Source: Diploscapter coronatus (Eukaryota > Nematoda > Chromadorea > Rhabditida > Rhabditidae). Taken from it: DNA of 64,000 nucleotides. The notes beneath the pieces are model-generated. The model had not been told where the DNA came from. It did not search any database and was given only the letters and a program-made list of their open reading frames with translations. The stretch lies in the NCBI GenBank assembly GCA_964036155.1, contig OZ038423.1:56249249-56313248 (forward strand). Reading direction: 5' to 3'. This document shows, piece by piece, positions 49,186-61,311 of this stretch; positions within the stretch are counted from its first letter, which is position 1; the number at the start of each line of letters is the position of its first letter. The translations under genes and the position numbers were made by a program.

Positions 49186-51289
49186 ATCTGGAAAAGTGAG
49201 ATTTTAAAAATCGGAAAATTTGATCTTTTTCGTCTAAAATTCGTTGAAAATAAAATAAAAACAATCTTAGATTAGAAATAAAACTTTTCGTCGAAAATAG
49301 AGCAGTCGGAAAAAATTCAAGACACAAAATTCGGACTAGAATGAAGTAAAGAAAGTATTCAGACTTCAGACTACTTATACCTTCTTTTAAAAGCCCTTGA
49401 ATTTCGCACAGAACGTGAGTCGCAACAAAAACGATACATTTTGCTCTTTTGAAATCCTCTATGCAAAATATGTCCTCTTATATTTACTCAGAATTTCAGC
49501 AATACTTGAAAGTTTGCAAAATTCTTGAAATAGACGAAATTTCAGAAGATCGGGAGAAAAGTGCACACATACACACAAAAATTTGACAATAAGCCCACGA
49601 CACTTACCGAAGGAGGGAGCAGCTTATTTTGACTGCTACGAGAGGAGACCCTAGGCGGTGGTGCGAAAAGATGACTACGGGAGGCGCGACCCGAGGAGAG
49701 AAAGAGAATAGCGCGGTCCGAACCGATCCCCGTAGTGAGCGAGTAGAGACAGAGCACGATTTGACACCTGCAAACACAACGACGAAGAGGATAAATGAAG
49801 AGAAAATGGGGGAAGAACGGTGAAATACAAGAAGATTGGATGAAGATGTTCTTTCTGGAGGGAAGTTGAGAGTACGCTAAGGAGAAATTTTCGAGTTTCG
49901 TGAAAATCTGTCCAAAAATGGTCTGGAAAATGATGGAATCTACAATTTTATCTCAACATTTTGATGATGCGGGGAACACGAAGTAAGAGTACAAAGCCTA
50001 CACAAAGCGATCTTGAAACTTATCCAAAATCTTTGGATTTTACAAAGTTCCAAAACAGACTTCAATAAAATCCATTTTAGAATCCTCCCGATGCTTCATT
50101 TTATTAGGTTTAAATTTCCAATCTGACTTGAACGACTTGGCGTTGAAGTGGAGTATCTCCAGAATCTTCCTGGCGTCGTGAATCAGCTACCGTAATCCAT
50201 TGCATCGTCGTTGAGTCTTCTGAAGGTCTGATACCGGAAATCTGGAAAAGAAAAACAAATCATGAGTTAGTCCTTTGATTCTGACAGTTTTAGGTTACAG
50301 TGCTAGTGTTTTAGTGGGGTCCACAAAAGCAAACTAAACTACGTGAAAATGCAAAAAAAATCACTGCACTACGTGAGTTAGGCCAAAGCCTTTTCATTCC
50401 TATGAAATTCGATATTTTAATTTTAAGGTTCATTTTAAAATGGGGGTAAACATTATAAATGATCAAATAATGTATCATTTGTTCAGTAACAAATCATAAA
50501 ATTTAAAATTAAAGACAAAGCGCGATGTTGCACTTTTTAATAGAAAAATTGCTCGAAAACCATCTCAAAATTCAATCAAATTGATCTGGAAAAATAAAAA
50601 TGAAAGCGAATTTTCGTGAAAAGACACTAAATTGAGGATGGATTTCAAAAAAGGATCAAAAGTTTTTTGACTCTCCAAAAATCTAATTTTGGTCCATTTT
50701 TGAAAAAATGACAGTATTGTTCAAAGTAAAGAAGTCATTGCTTTGATCGGAAATCACTAAGGGGCGTGGCTGGATTTTTTCAAAGCAATTACAAAATTAC
50801 AGATAGCGTCACGCCTCTTTAACAAGGATATTGGAAAATATGTCAGACAGTTTTCGGATCCTATGCTTTATTATGCGACGAGAATTTTCCAACATCCCGG
50901 CAATGAACTAGAGAAATTTATAGGCACCGGCACGTTTAGGACGATTATCAATTTGTAAATTGATGACAACTACATTTTGAAAAGTACGGCTAAAATCACA
51001 AATAATAGTTTAGAATTATTTGTTTTCGGTAAGGCATTTCAGTGTTTAGGTAATCGAATATTGACAAAGAAGTATTGGAATTGCGTATGATTTGTTCAAA
51101 AGTCCAGGATAAATATTCAGACAAAAACTCATACAATAATGACTAAAATCGTGTACCTATTTGTGTTGAGTATTGACATTCATATATGTATCAGAAAATG
51201 ATGGAATAAATAAGATATTTATCTCGAAAAATTAAAAGCTTCTAAAAAATCCAAGTTTTGAAATTTTCGAGACTTAAACATTCAAAAAA
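49186..51289. other. Upstream region of the carboxypeptidase gene / 3' side of mig-10
   Basis: About 2.1 kb. It holds the non-coding first exon of the carboxypeptidase mRNA (ending 49608), a 3'-terminal exon candidate at 50241-50110, and an imperfect inverted repeat at 50759-50820 (GGGGCGTGGC / GCGTCACGCCTC). A GC-rich stretch at 49620-49770 sits where a promoter would be expected. Confidence 0.45.
50110..50241 (-). other. Candidate 3'-terminal exon with polyA signal
   Basis: A TTTTCCAG acceptor precedes 50241; the phase-0 frame is open for 43 codons (ISGIRPSEDSTTMQW..VRLEI) to TAA at 50110, and AATAAA follows within 10 bases. The nearest upstream gene on this strand is mig-10, so it may be an alternative mig-10 last exon. 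If spliced from the AG-ending exon before 51413, the other frame gives a short tail ending NGLR instead. Confidence 0.35.
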
Positions 51290-54200
51290 TCAAATCTGCC
51301 CGATCTTCTCTCTCCTTTTCGCAAGGGCTGCTTGTAGGTCGGACATGTGATTCTGTTGCAAAGGAACTTGCGCCGGCGGCGGGGTGGGACTCGACCCAGC
51401 AGTTACCAATCTGGAAAATACATTTTTACCGAAAAGTTATCTTGTTTCTTCAAAAATCCTTTAGCAAAATTCGGAACCTATTTGCTACCGTTCTGATAAA
51501 GTTGCCATTTTCTTACCTAGTAGCATCTGACCGTTTTGGCGGTGGGGGCGGGGCTTTCTTCGCCACAGGTGGTTTGACACCATTGACGCCATTCATCCCA
51601 TTGGCACCATTTATGCTTGGGACTTGTGGTGACGCGACAGGTCGGAGCATACCATTCATGGGCAAAGGACTACCATTCGGGATACCATTGGTACCATTTG
51701 ATAATTGGTGCAGCTGCCCAGGCGGGTGATAGGCTGGTTTGGGTGGTGGGGTAGGATTGATCTGAAAAATAGATTTTGTAGGCTTCGGAAAAGTTTGAAT
51801 TAATAAGTGGTTTTTGATATGTCGCTAATCCCAAATTCGAATTATACTAGCAGAAGTTTTTCTAGATGTTTCAAAATTGTAGTAAAAATGTTATGTGAAT
51901 TGAGGACAATCTACACAGCACGCCTAAGCTAATAACAAAAATAGAATAAATTTTAAATCTCGGATAAATTATTTCCCATGCAAGCCTTGGATAATCCGAA
52001 AGACAGTCTCATCCAAATAAAGAATCCTCTTTTCAAATGTTTAAAGTTTCCTCTAAAAGCAATACAACGCAATTGTAATCAATAACTTATTGAGCTTTAT
52101 GTCTAATGAAAAATTTGAAGAATCATTTTCTCAAATAAGTTTCAGATTTCCCTTAAAATAAAGTATCGCCAGTTCAATTGATGTGTGATGGAAGATGGCT
52201 TGGTAAAATTATAAGAAGAAACCAACCTGCTGATTTGGCGTCGAGGTTCTTGCCGCCATAATTGGGGGCGGAGCGGGGAACTCTTCGTCTGAAAACATAA
52301 ACATAAAAATTCGATTTTCTTAAAAATACAAATTTTAAGGTTAATTTTTGCGAAAATAGAAATTACCCGAGTCCTCGTCTTCAACCCCGGCATTTAGGGA
52401 GTGGTGACTGCTTCCATTTGAAGAAGAAGAATGAGAGACCCTCCTCAGAACATCGATTGGAGCTCGCTTGATCGTGCCGGTGGGCTGTTCGTCGTACTGA
52501 ATTTTTGTTGTTTAGTTTCAAATGTGTATTCTTTATAAATTATATACTCGTTTGCAAAAGAATCTAATATATTCGATATTTTCTTTCGAAAAAAGTTTAC
52601 TTTTCAATTTTTTTTTCAAAAATAGAAAACCGGCAACCATACCTCTTGGTTAGCCAAGTGCGCAGTAGAGCTATGACACCGATCGACTTGAATTGAGGCG
52701 CGGCTTAGTTGGGAGGGAGACTGGACGGCGATGCATGGCTAAAAACGTCTATTTTGTTGCAATTTTTGAGGTAAGTTTAAAAATTTTCACTAGAAAATAT
52801 GAATTTTTAAACATCGATGCCTGAAAATAGCCACAAATAAATTTACCTTGTGTTGATTTTGTCCGAAAGCGAGGTCCTGTTGACTTGAAGAGCATGAGGT
52901 CGTGTTCACGCTGATTGGTCTGAAAATTATTTGATTTCTTACTTTTACTCAGAAAAAAAGAAAATTTGAGTATGTTTTAATTCCTCAACAATTCTACTAA
53001 ATATAAGTTACAGTGAAAGTTGCAGTATCAAGCGCCTAATCATTCAAATCACTCAGAATTTAAAAAATGTACCTTGAAGCCGGACAGCTATTGCCATTCT
53101 GATTTATCCTCATATTACCATTCAGGGATACGGTAGATGAACTCGTCGGTGCGGGTGTGAGACAGGTCGTGGAAGCGGAAATGCCTAAATTTCACTTCAT
53201 TTTTCTAAAAATCTGTAAATCTAAAATATACCTGACATTCCAGAAAGTTGCTCTCTTCGCATAGCGCACGCTTTCTCGTAATTCTCGAGGAGTGAGGAGC
53301 CATTCTGAAAATGTTTTATCGATTGTTCTTTTTTTTTTAAATATGAAAGGGTAGGCTCTACGATAAATCAAAGGTTGGTAAACTATTCGTTATTTGAAGA
53401 AATGTTGAAACGTATGAAAGTCTAGTTTTTATATATAGGTGTCCATTACACTAAATTACCATTCCGATTATAAACTTTCATAAATGTACATTTTGAAACT
53501 TTTTTTTTTAAATGTAAAATTACCTTTGCAATCCTAAGCGCGACGATCCATTTCCTGAAGGTCGGCTCGTCTTCGGCGCAAATGTACTTGATGTATTGGG
53601 AGCGTTTCACTTGCAGCTGAGTTAGCTGAAATACAAATTTTTATTTTTAAACATTTTGCCAAAAATTCAAAGATTTTACCTTTATAGAAAGGCACCACTC
53701 GGTGGGGGCCTTGTATTTCTTGACCCAGTTGATTCCCGAATAGACCTGGTTCGAATGAAGACTCATCAAGCATTGGAGGTCTTTTGAGAGTCTGAAAATA
53801 GAAAAATTTCCTATTAATTTTTCCTCAAATTAAAAAAAATCCTACTTTTTCCCTTTCGGCGAGTAGTAGAGTCCGCTGGATCTCAGGACGAAATAGTGCT
53901 TTTTCCAAGATTTTCTCCCGTCCGACTTCAGGTACAAAAACCCGTCCATTTCCGGAGGCACGACGGAGTCTCGATGGAAAAAGTCCTGAAAAATTTGAAT
54001 TTTTTTTCTAAATTATGCTAATTTTTTCAGAAATTCACCTGAACGAATTGAGCCTTGACTTCTCTAGTCCAATTATCCCCTGGTGGAACTTCAATACTCT
54101 CGGTCTTTTCTGTGACCAGGTAGATTTCGGGGCGGTCTGAAGAAGCAAATTTAAATCAAGAAACATTACGCAAAAATGGTTAAGGTAGAAAAAATTCAAG

Positions 54201-57200
54201 GATAAAATGTTTTGTAAAAATTAGAACAGTTCGTTAGAAACATACCCATGAAAGGATATTTATCGGGCCTTCTAACGAAGTACAGCTTGTTGGGTGAGTC
54301 CTGCACCCACATTTGAATGTTTTCAACGATTTTTTCGTGGTCTTCGTAGATTCGCCCTGAAAATTAGCATAATTAGAAGAAAATTCTCTAGGAAAAAACT
54401 ACTTTCGAGACGTTTTCAATTGGCGAAAATGATGAAATAAGAATATATTTTTAAAAGTAAACCTTAACGAATTCTAAAGCCTACTTATATAAAGCTCTGG
54501 AAACTCTTCAACGATGCAATGGTCCTCCATAAGTTGAATATGGTGTTTATCAGCCAATTGCTTCATCGTATCAGAGACAGTCCACCTTTCATCGATCAGC
54601 ATTTGGAGGGGCTCTCCATCCTCGACGAAAAATTTCACGAACATTTTGATCATCTGGAAAAGCGGGTTTCATTTGGAAAATCCTAGAAATTTTTAGATGT
54701 TCTAGAAAAAAAATAAAACTAAAAAAATTCTAAAAGAAATTACCTTCGCTTCCTTCATTTTCTCCAACGCCAACTTGATTTTCGCCGCTTTTGAGTCCTC
54801 GGAATTTTGGGTTTCGCCATTTCGAGGAGACACCTGAAAAAATTATTTCTAAATGTTTAAAATCGATTTCTTTTTTTAGATTTTCTCGAGCAATCGTAAT
54901 TTATGCTAATTTTTGCTAAGATTGAAGAAAATTGCTTTTCATTCATAAGGCTATGCCTTTGTAATTGGACATTTAGCGTCAGACGTTAAAAATAAGTGGT
55001 TTAGATAGGTCGCACATATGGACCTTATTCGATGAAAATCCGAGAAAAATGTTGAATTTTGATAACTGTCCCTATGAAAACCGGAATTTTTATCGATTTT
55101 TCTAGATTTCTTCCATTTTCTTGACCAGATGTTTTATAGTGATGTCAGAAATACCCCTTTTATTCATTTGTTTCCCCAAATCTTTAGCAAATTCCATACA
55201 CAGCTGACCCTGGGTTAGGTTAGCACATTGCGCAATTTTCTTCGAACCTGACCTCGAGAACCGTAAAAACTAAAACAAACAGATTTGAATGTCTTAGATC
55301 AAAGATAAGGGAGGTTTTATTAGCTGCGAAATATCGCACCTAAAGAACGGGATATGTTACAAAGAAGATAGAAATTTACATTTAAAAAAATATAACAACA
55401 CATAAAATTAATGAGTTCGTTTCTAAATTTACCCAGAATTCAGCTTCTTTCAAATTATATTTTTGAGGAATAATTACACGACGCTAATGTCACTTTACTT
55501 GCAAAATCTGCTTATTTTTTACCGTGAACTTATGTTACAATGCTATAATGCTCCATATCTTTATCAAAAGTTGACAAGAACACCGCGTATCTCTCGTTTT
55601 TGGACCTAATTAATTGACGAGTTCCTACTCTGTTACAACTTAGAACAAAGGCTCATTACAGTGAGCCAAGTGATTGATTAGATACCACGATTTATGACAA
55701 TCCTATTCAAAAGAAGGCTCTACACCAGGTCAACCCAATAACTCAAATCTTGTACCAGCGAAAGTTCGCCATTTTAAACCTTAGAAATGTTAAGCAATTT
55801 TTCAACATTCCTTTTCCCAGGTAAATTTTAAGCAGAAAAATTTTCGTACCTGAGTAGGACTAGGCGTATGCAAGCTATCCCTGCAGGAATCATTCGAAGA
55901 GAAGGCCGAGTTCCTGCATCTGTTTGACTCGGTCGATGAGGAATCGCAGAAGGCCGAGTCGCCATCCGGAGACGAGCAGGACGAGGCGACTGACGACGGG
56001 TGGAGGGGCACCTGCAAATTGATCGATTTAAAAATTGTTTTTTTTTCGGATTTTTATTTAGTTTTTTTTTTTTTATTTTGAAATCCCATATGTTTCAATG
56101 ATGAGCTATATCAGAATTGTATCGTGCCATTCGATACTAGTAATGGAAAGATAGATAATATCAAACATAAAAATTTCAAGATTCAGTTAAGTTTCAAAAA
56201 TCGGCTATTTTTGAGATTTTACAAGTTACTTTGATATGAATAATAGAGATAGATTTCTAATATCTAACTTCAAAAATTTCTAATGATTTCAATAAGTTTC
56301 AAATAAACGTCAATAGCGATTCCATTTTCATGTTTTCGATGATCTTGCGTTTTCTAATACTTTCTCGCGATAGCAAAAAATGTTTTCCCTTAAAACATAT
56401 GCGTACGTTTCATGTTACACTACTGAATTACTGAATCCAGAAATCTGATCTATTCTCCAGAAATGGCCTTATTCTTACCCAAAGATACCACTTATTTGAC
56501 CAAAATAAGTACTTTTCTGGGTAAATACACTCTCGATTTATCTCTATTCTTCGGCGCTTCGGTGACCTTCTAAGATAGGATTAGGTGAGATAAAAACCGC
56601 TGGCGAGCAAGTGGTATCTAAGGATTTGGATTAACTACCATACATAAAATGCCCCCGAAATACCAGACCCGGATTTTAATTTCCGATAGACCAGACGATT
56701 TTTCGGGTGCATTTCCCATAATAGGAAAGGATTTTTGAGGGGAAAGTACCATATGTTAGGTCCCTGTTCTCAAATGTCCTCCACCAGAGATAGGGCCTGG
56801 TGTAAAACAGGCGAAAATAAGGCCAATTTGAAAGTGTTGCGAAAGAAATAAGCATATTGAAGTTTGAAAATGGCGGTTTCAAATTTATTGGTTATGATAT
56901 GATTCAGAGTTCCTACTTATAAGTTTAGCTCTAATTGGTTTATTTTCTTTGCGCAATCTCACATTAAAATAGAACAAAGGGTTTCGAGTTATATCTATAA
57001 TTTTATGAAACCAAGATTTTCATAAGTTTCAAAATAACCACTTATTATTTGTTCTTATTATAAAATTTAGTCGTCACTCGTTCTTTAGGAAAAGAAATAC
57101 CAAAAACCCACCCGAGGGTTTTCGTGGTGTGCCATTGTTTGTGTCCCATTTGGTAGTCTGTTCTGGTAGCCATTCGGTTGCATCATTTGGACGGGCTGAG

Positions 57201-60200
57201 CAGGTGGTTGTTGGGATATGACTGAGGGTTGTTTGATTCGTTCCATCGAAGTCGATGCGGGGAGAGCAGCCATCCCGAGGAGGAGCTAAAAATTCGCATA
57301 TTTTTCATAAAAATAATAATTTTCAGAAATTCTTATGAAGAATATATCCGTCTTTGTCATGTTTTATTTTTAGAAAATTCCAATTTTTACCTGATCTCCA
57401 TTGGCCGAGTTCAATTGGTTTTCGAGTGCGGATAATTCCTCAAGAATTTCGTCTAGTTGCCATTCGGAAGATTCTGAAAATGAACATTTAGAAATTTATA
57501 TTTTTGAAAAGTCATTTTTAGAAAATTTAAACATTTTGGATCGTTTCATATTCTTAACCCTAAATTTTCCCACCTCTCCTCCGAATATAGTCTCGATAGG
57601 TGAACATTTTCACAAATCCCAAACTTAGAATTCCATTCGAAAATCCGTAGAGCTTTCTAGGAGGAAACTAATGTTTTATGTCTTTGCGTTCAGAGTTTTA
57701 AAATTTCGAGTCACGATTTCAAACCGTAAAAATGAAATGATGAGTGTACTGATAAGGCAAAGTAATCAATAAAATATGATTTGCTAGGGGGTGGAGATTA
57801 GTATTTGTTCAGGGGAGAATTAGAACTTACGGAGCTAATTCCGAGGCTTATGAAAAAAGAACGAATAAAGTTTGAAATAACTTTTCAAAGTTTTCAATTT
57901 TAGTTCTAGGAAATTCTGAAGAAAATATCTCGTGCAAATTTTACAAAAAGAAAAAGAAAGATTTCTCCCGGAAATGCTACTCCGATTTTCATAAAATGAG
58001 TGACACGCGGGATTAAATTTCCCAATGTCTAAAATGGACAGAAAATAGAGCAAAGAAAAAATCATATGGCCAATGTTGTATAATTTTCGTTAAAATTAAA
58101 ACCCATATGCTTTATCATATAAAAAATCTATATGGAGCAATTTAGCTCTAAAAAGACCAAGGACCTAATCTAAGAATTGGGGCGGTGCTAATAGTAAAAG
58201 GGAAGGAGTCCTACCAGTTCTAGTCTTTTCTTTTCTTTTTCTCTATTTTCTTTACTATCACTCTCTACAATTTGCAACAGGTGGTCAATATCAAACAAGA
58301 AAAGAACAAGGAAAAGAAAAATGTAAGAAAGACACCTTTTCAAATGTACTCATAGTAATTGGGTGATTGAATAATGGTAACTAGATTCTAAAGAATAGTA
58401 GAGTTCACTTTGATCACTACTAGGAGCTAGGTAACCACAGGTTAAGTAAGTCCAAGAAATTTTTTCTTAACTTGATAAAATTGGAAAGTGAAACGTTTCG
58501 GGAAAAATTTCGTTTTCATATCCAATTGAAACATACAAAATGCACTTTCACTTTCTCAATGAAGTTGGAAAAGTAGCTGGGTCAAGAACTTGGGAAGATT
58601 GACTTAAAAAGTTAGTAGGATTTGTAAAAGAGATGAATGTCTATGGATAGGTCGAAGAAATTAGAAAAAGAAAACGATTTTTAGTTCTAGTAAACTGAAA
58701 CAATCTTGAACTCTCTATAGCATATGCAAATTTCTCTAGAAAATCGGAAGGCAATGACCAAAGACCCAATTAGCCTTGAAACAGTCCGAGGCCGTTTTCA
58801 GAGGACATTCAAATAACACCTCTTCTCCCCGAGGAAATGGGAAATTGAACCAAAAGAATCAATCAGTCCTAGCGGAATGGTTACCATCAAAGGAATTGGG
58901 CCGATGATACTATTTTGGGCAACAAATGGTATGAGTTACCAAAAATAATTATCAAACGTGGCATCTGGGAAATTAAATCAAGAATTACGATTAAAGGACA
59001 TCGAGCCAATTTTAGATAAATGGCACCAAAATGTACCATGGGAAAATCAAGATGGTAAGAAATGGTAATTTTTAGATGAAAACGCCAAGTTTTTTGAAGT
59101 CCAAAGACTAGAAAACATGAAAATCCCCAAAAAAACGAGGCAATTTTCGGGGGAAACTTGAAAACGATTGTGATTTGCCTAAAATGGCACTCGAAGTTAG
59201 GCTTGAGCTAGAAAGAGAAAGGTTTGAATTGGGTCTCTTGGTAAGGAAGTAAGAAATAGAGAAAGAAAGAAATAGCAAGAAGATAGAATAGAATAGAAAA
59301 GAAGAAGAAAGAAGCAGTATAATAAACTAGGAGAGAAAAAGAAACAAAGATGAGTTAACCCAGCTCAGTTTGTATTTGAGATGAGAGTCGGATTGGATAT
59401 CAATCTGGGAAATAGCATATGAACTTGAGAGAGAAGAGAAATCAGACAAACATCCCAGCCGTGAAGATTTGCCTAGTATGGGTAAATAATTAGGTTGATT
59501 GGGCTTGGTAGGGATACAAAAGTGTTAATTTTTCGATTTTTGTTTTTCTACATCATGGAAGAGGATAAAATTCTAAAACTTATAAATTTTAAAGCATATT
59601 TAAAACGGCTCTTTCCGAATTAGAATTTGGTTGATATTTGAAAGACCCTAAACATGGACTAGTCAATAACTAATCCTGCCAATAATAACATACAAATCTA
59701 CGCAGAATCGAGAGCGTATATAAAGACAAAGCAAAGGGAAATCTAAACAAACAAATTTGCAAGAGAGCTTTTGAAAATCAGGACAATTTTATTCTCATAA
59801 ACCAGGTCGGTGATATCTTTTCAAGAATCTTTACAAAAATTTCAAGATTATGTCATTTTTAGCTTATTTAAAATGACGCTTTTCAAAGACAACTTTGAAG
59901 CCTAGTATACGCAGAAAATTGCACCATATACAAAAGACTCTAATTCAAAAGCTCTTGTGCATAAGAATGTCAAAGATACTTGAACTTTGTCCAATTTGGG
60001 CATATTTGGTCAATTTGGTAAAGATCGTTAAATTCTGAGAGGTTTTAGAGAATCAGAAAATGCTCGAATCTGACCCACTTGATATGGAGAATTGGATGAG
60101 TTTTGATTGCTCTTACTCAATTTCTTTTTCTCTCCAAGAATCCTATACTCTCGCTAACAAGATTTGCTAAATTTAGTCCTTGAAGCGTGATTCTAGCCGA

Positions 60201-61311
60201 ATTCCTAAAGTGGTAATCGGGAAAATTTGAAAAATGATAGTTACCAAAGAACCAAACAGTTAAAGACCCTAAGAAATTGCCATCTTCCCATAAATGGTTC
60301 ATCTCAAGATAAATGGTTCTGCCAAAAGATAGATAATGGATGGTTTCATAACAATAGACGGAAAACAATAGTGGTTTTGGTCAAATGGTAAATTTTTTGA
60401 ATACTCGAAAAGTATCCGAAAAGGGTAGGGAACTTGTGTAATCGAGGATTTTTGCCAAAAATGTAAATATCTTCCAGAAAAGAAAAGGATGGGTCGATAT
60501 TTGTATAAATGGGCGGTTCTTTTATCTCCATGCCCTAGAATCCTGTATATCTGGCGGATATGGGAAGAAATTCTATGGCGTCATAATCTAGTAAATGTCA
60601 CGGGAGCCTCTTTTTATGGCACCGTTCGAGAAAAATCGATGATCTGTACAAAATAGACGTTTTTGATTGATAGATTTTTTGCTTTTAGCAAAATTTTGAA
60701 TGACAAATTGGATATATTTTCATTTGGTAAAGCATAGGGATAAAAAGTGAATTTCCTACAGCACATCATATTCGAGAGGTGGGTTTTAGATATCAAAGGG
60801 GTAGAATTTGTAACTGTTGGAAGAGTGATCATAAAATATGGTATGGAAGAATTAGAATAGGTGCAAGGTTATCCGCTAGTTTGCCAAAGGGTGGAACGAG
60901 CAATCAAAGCGATTATCCGTGAGAACGGATATGTTATAAATTCGAAGATTCGCAAAATATCCCTACCCGGAAATCTGAATCGATCCAAAATATACAAATT
61001 TTCTTATTTTTTAAAAATACCCGAGGTTTCAAAAACACAGGATTTCAAAGAAATAATTGTCATTTTCCAATTTCCACTTTTAAATGTTTAAAAAACTCTA
61101 TAAACCATGATGTTCTCTCAATTCCTAATGGCTTTCTAGTGCACCGAGTGTAGACGTAAAAATCATAGAAACCTCTCCTACCTTTAATGTTGTTCATGCT
61201 GTATCGTAGAGTATCAATCGGGGGTTTCGGGGGCACAGCCGGTCGGGTTTTCACTGCACTGCTCCCAGCGTCCACCGGAAAGGGGCTCGTACCGCTCGAG
61301 GTCTGAGGCAT
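51290..61311 (-). CDS. mig-10: MIG-10/RIAM/lamellipodin adaptor (RA-PH, proline-rich)
   Basis: An MRL-family adaptor linking Ras-like GTPases and phosphoinositides to Ena/VASP-driven actin assembly in cell migration and axon guidance. The first coding exon (61311-61182) starts directly after a TTCAG acceptor and carries a Pro-rich AVPPKPP motif; a 3.7-kb intron leads to an exon with a short helical motif ([15 protein letters not shown]) like the talin-binding helix of RIAM. Ser-rich and Gln/Pro-rich exons follow (near 57250 and 56000). A coiled segment ([13 protein letters not shown], near 54780) precedes the Ras-association domain ([27 protein letters not shown]), then the PH domain ([22 protein letters not shown] at the C-terminal helix FRKWIVALR, near 53540). 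The C-terminal half is Ser- and Pro-rich with PPPPPKR (near 51550) and ends in [15 protein letters not shown]. Large introns suggest alternative promoters, as in C. elegans. Confidence 0.92.
56482..56619. repeat. Inverted repeat in a mig-10 intron, 11-bp arms
   Basis: AAGATACCACTT (56482-56493) and AAGTGGTATCT (56609-56619) are reverse complements over 11 bp, with a loop of about 115 nt. Might be a decayed foldback element; no further terminal structure seen. Confidence 0.35.
59190..59345 (+). repeat. Purine-rich low-complexity tract in mig-10 intron 1
   Basis: A long run of A/G words (GAAAGAGAAAGG, AGAAAGAAAGAAATAG, GAAGAAGAAAGAAG) with few pyrimidines, on the plus strand. Simple-sequence drift is the plain explanation; H-DNA or a transcript pyrimidine tract on the mig-10 sense strand is possible. 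Confidence 0.5.

Noticed and set aside
49542..49823. ORFs on both strands in the GC-rich patch
   Set aside because: They overlap the non-coding first exon and probable promoter of the carboxypeptidase gene, and show no protein-like pattern.
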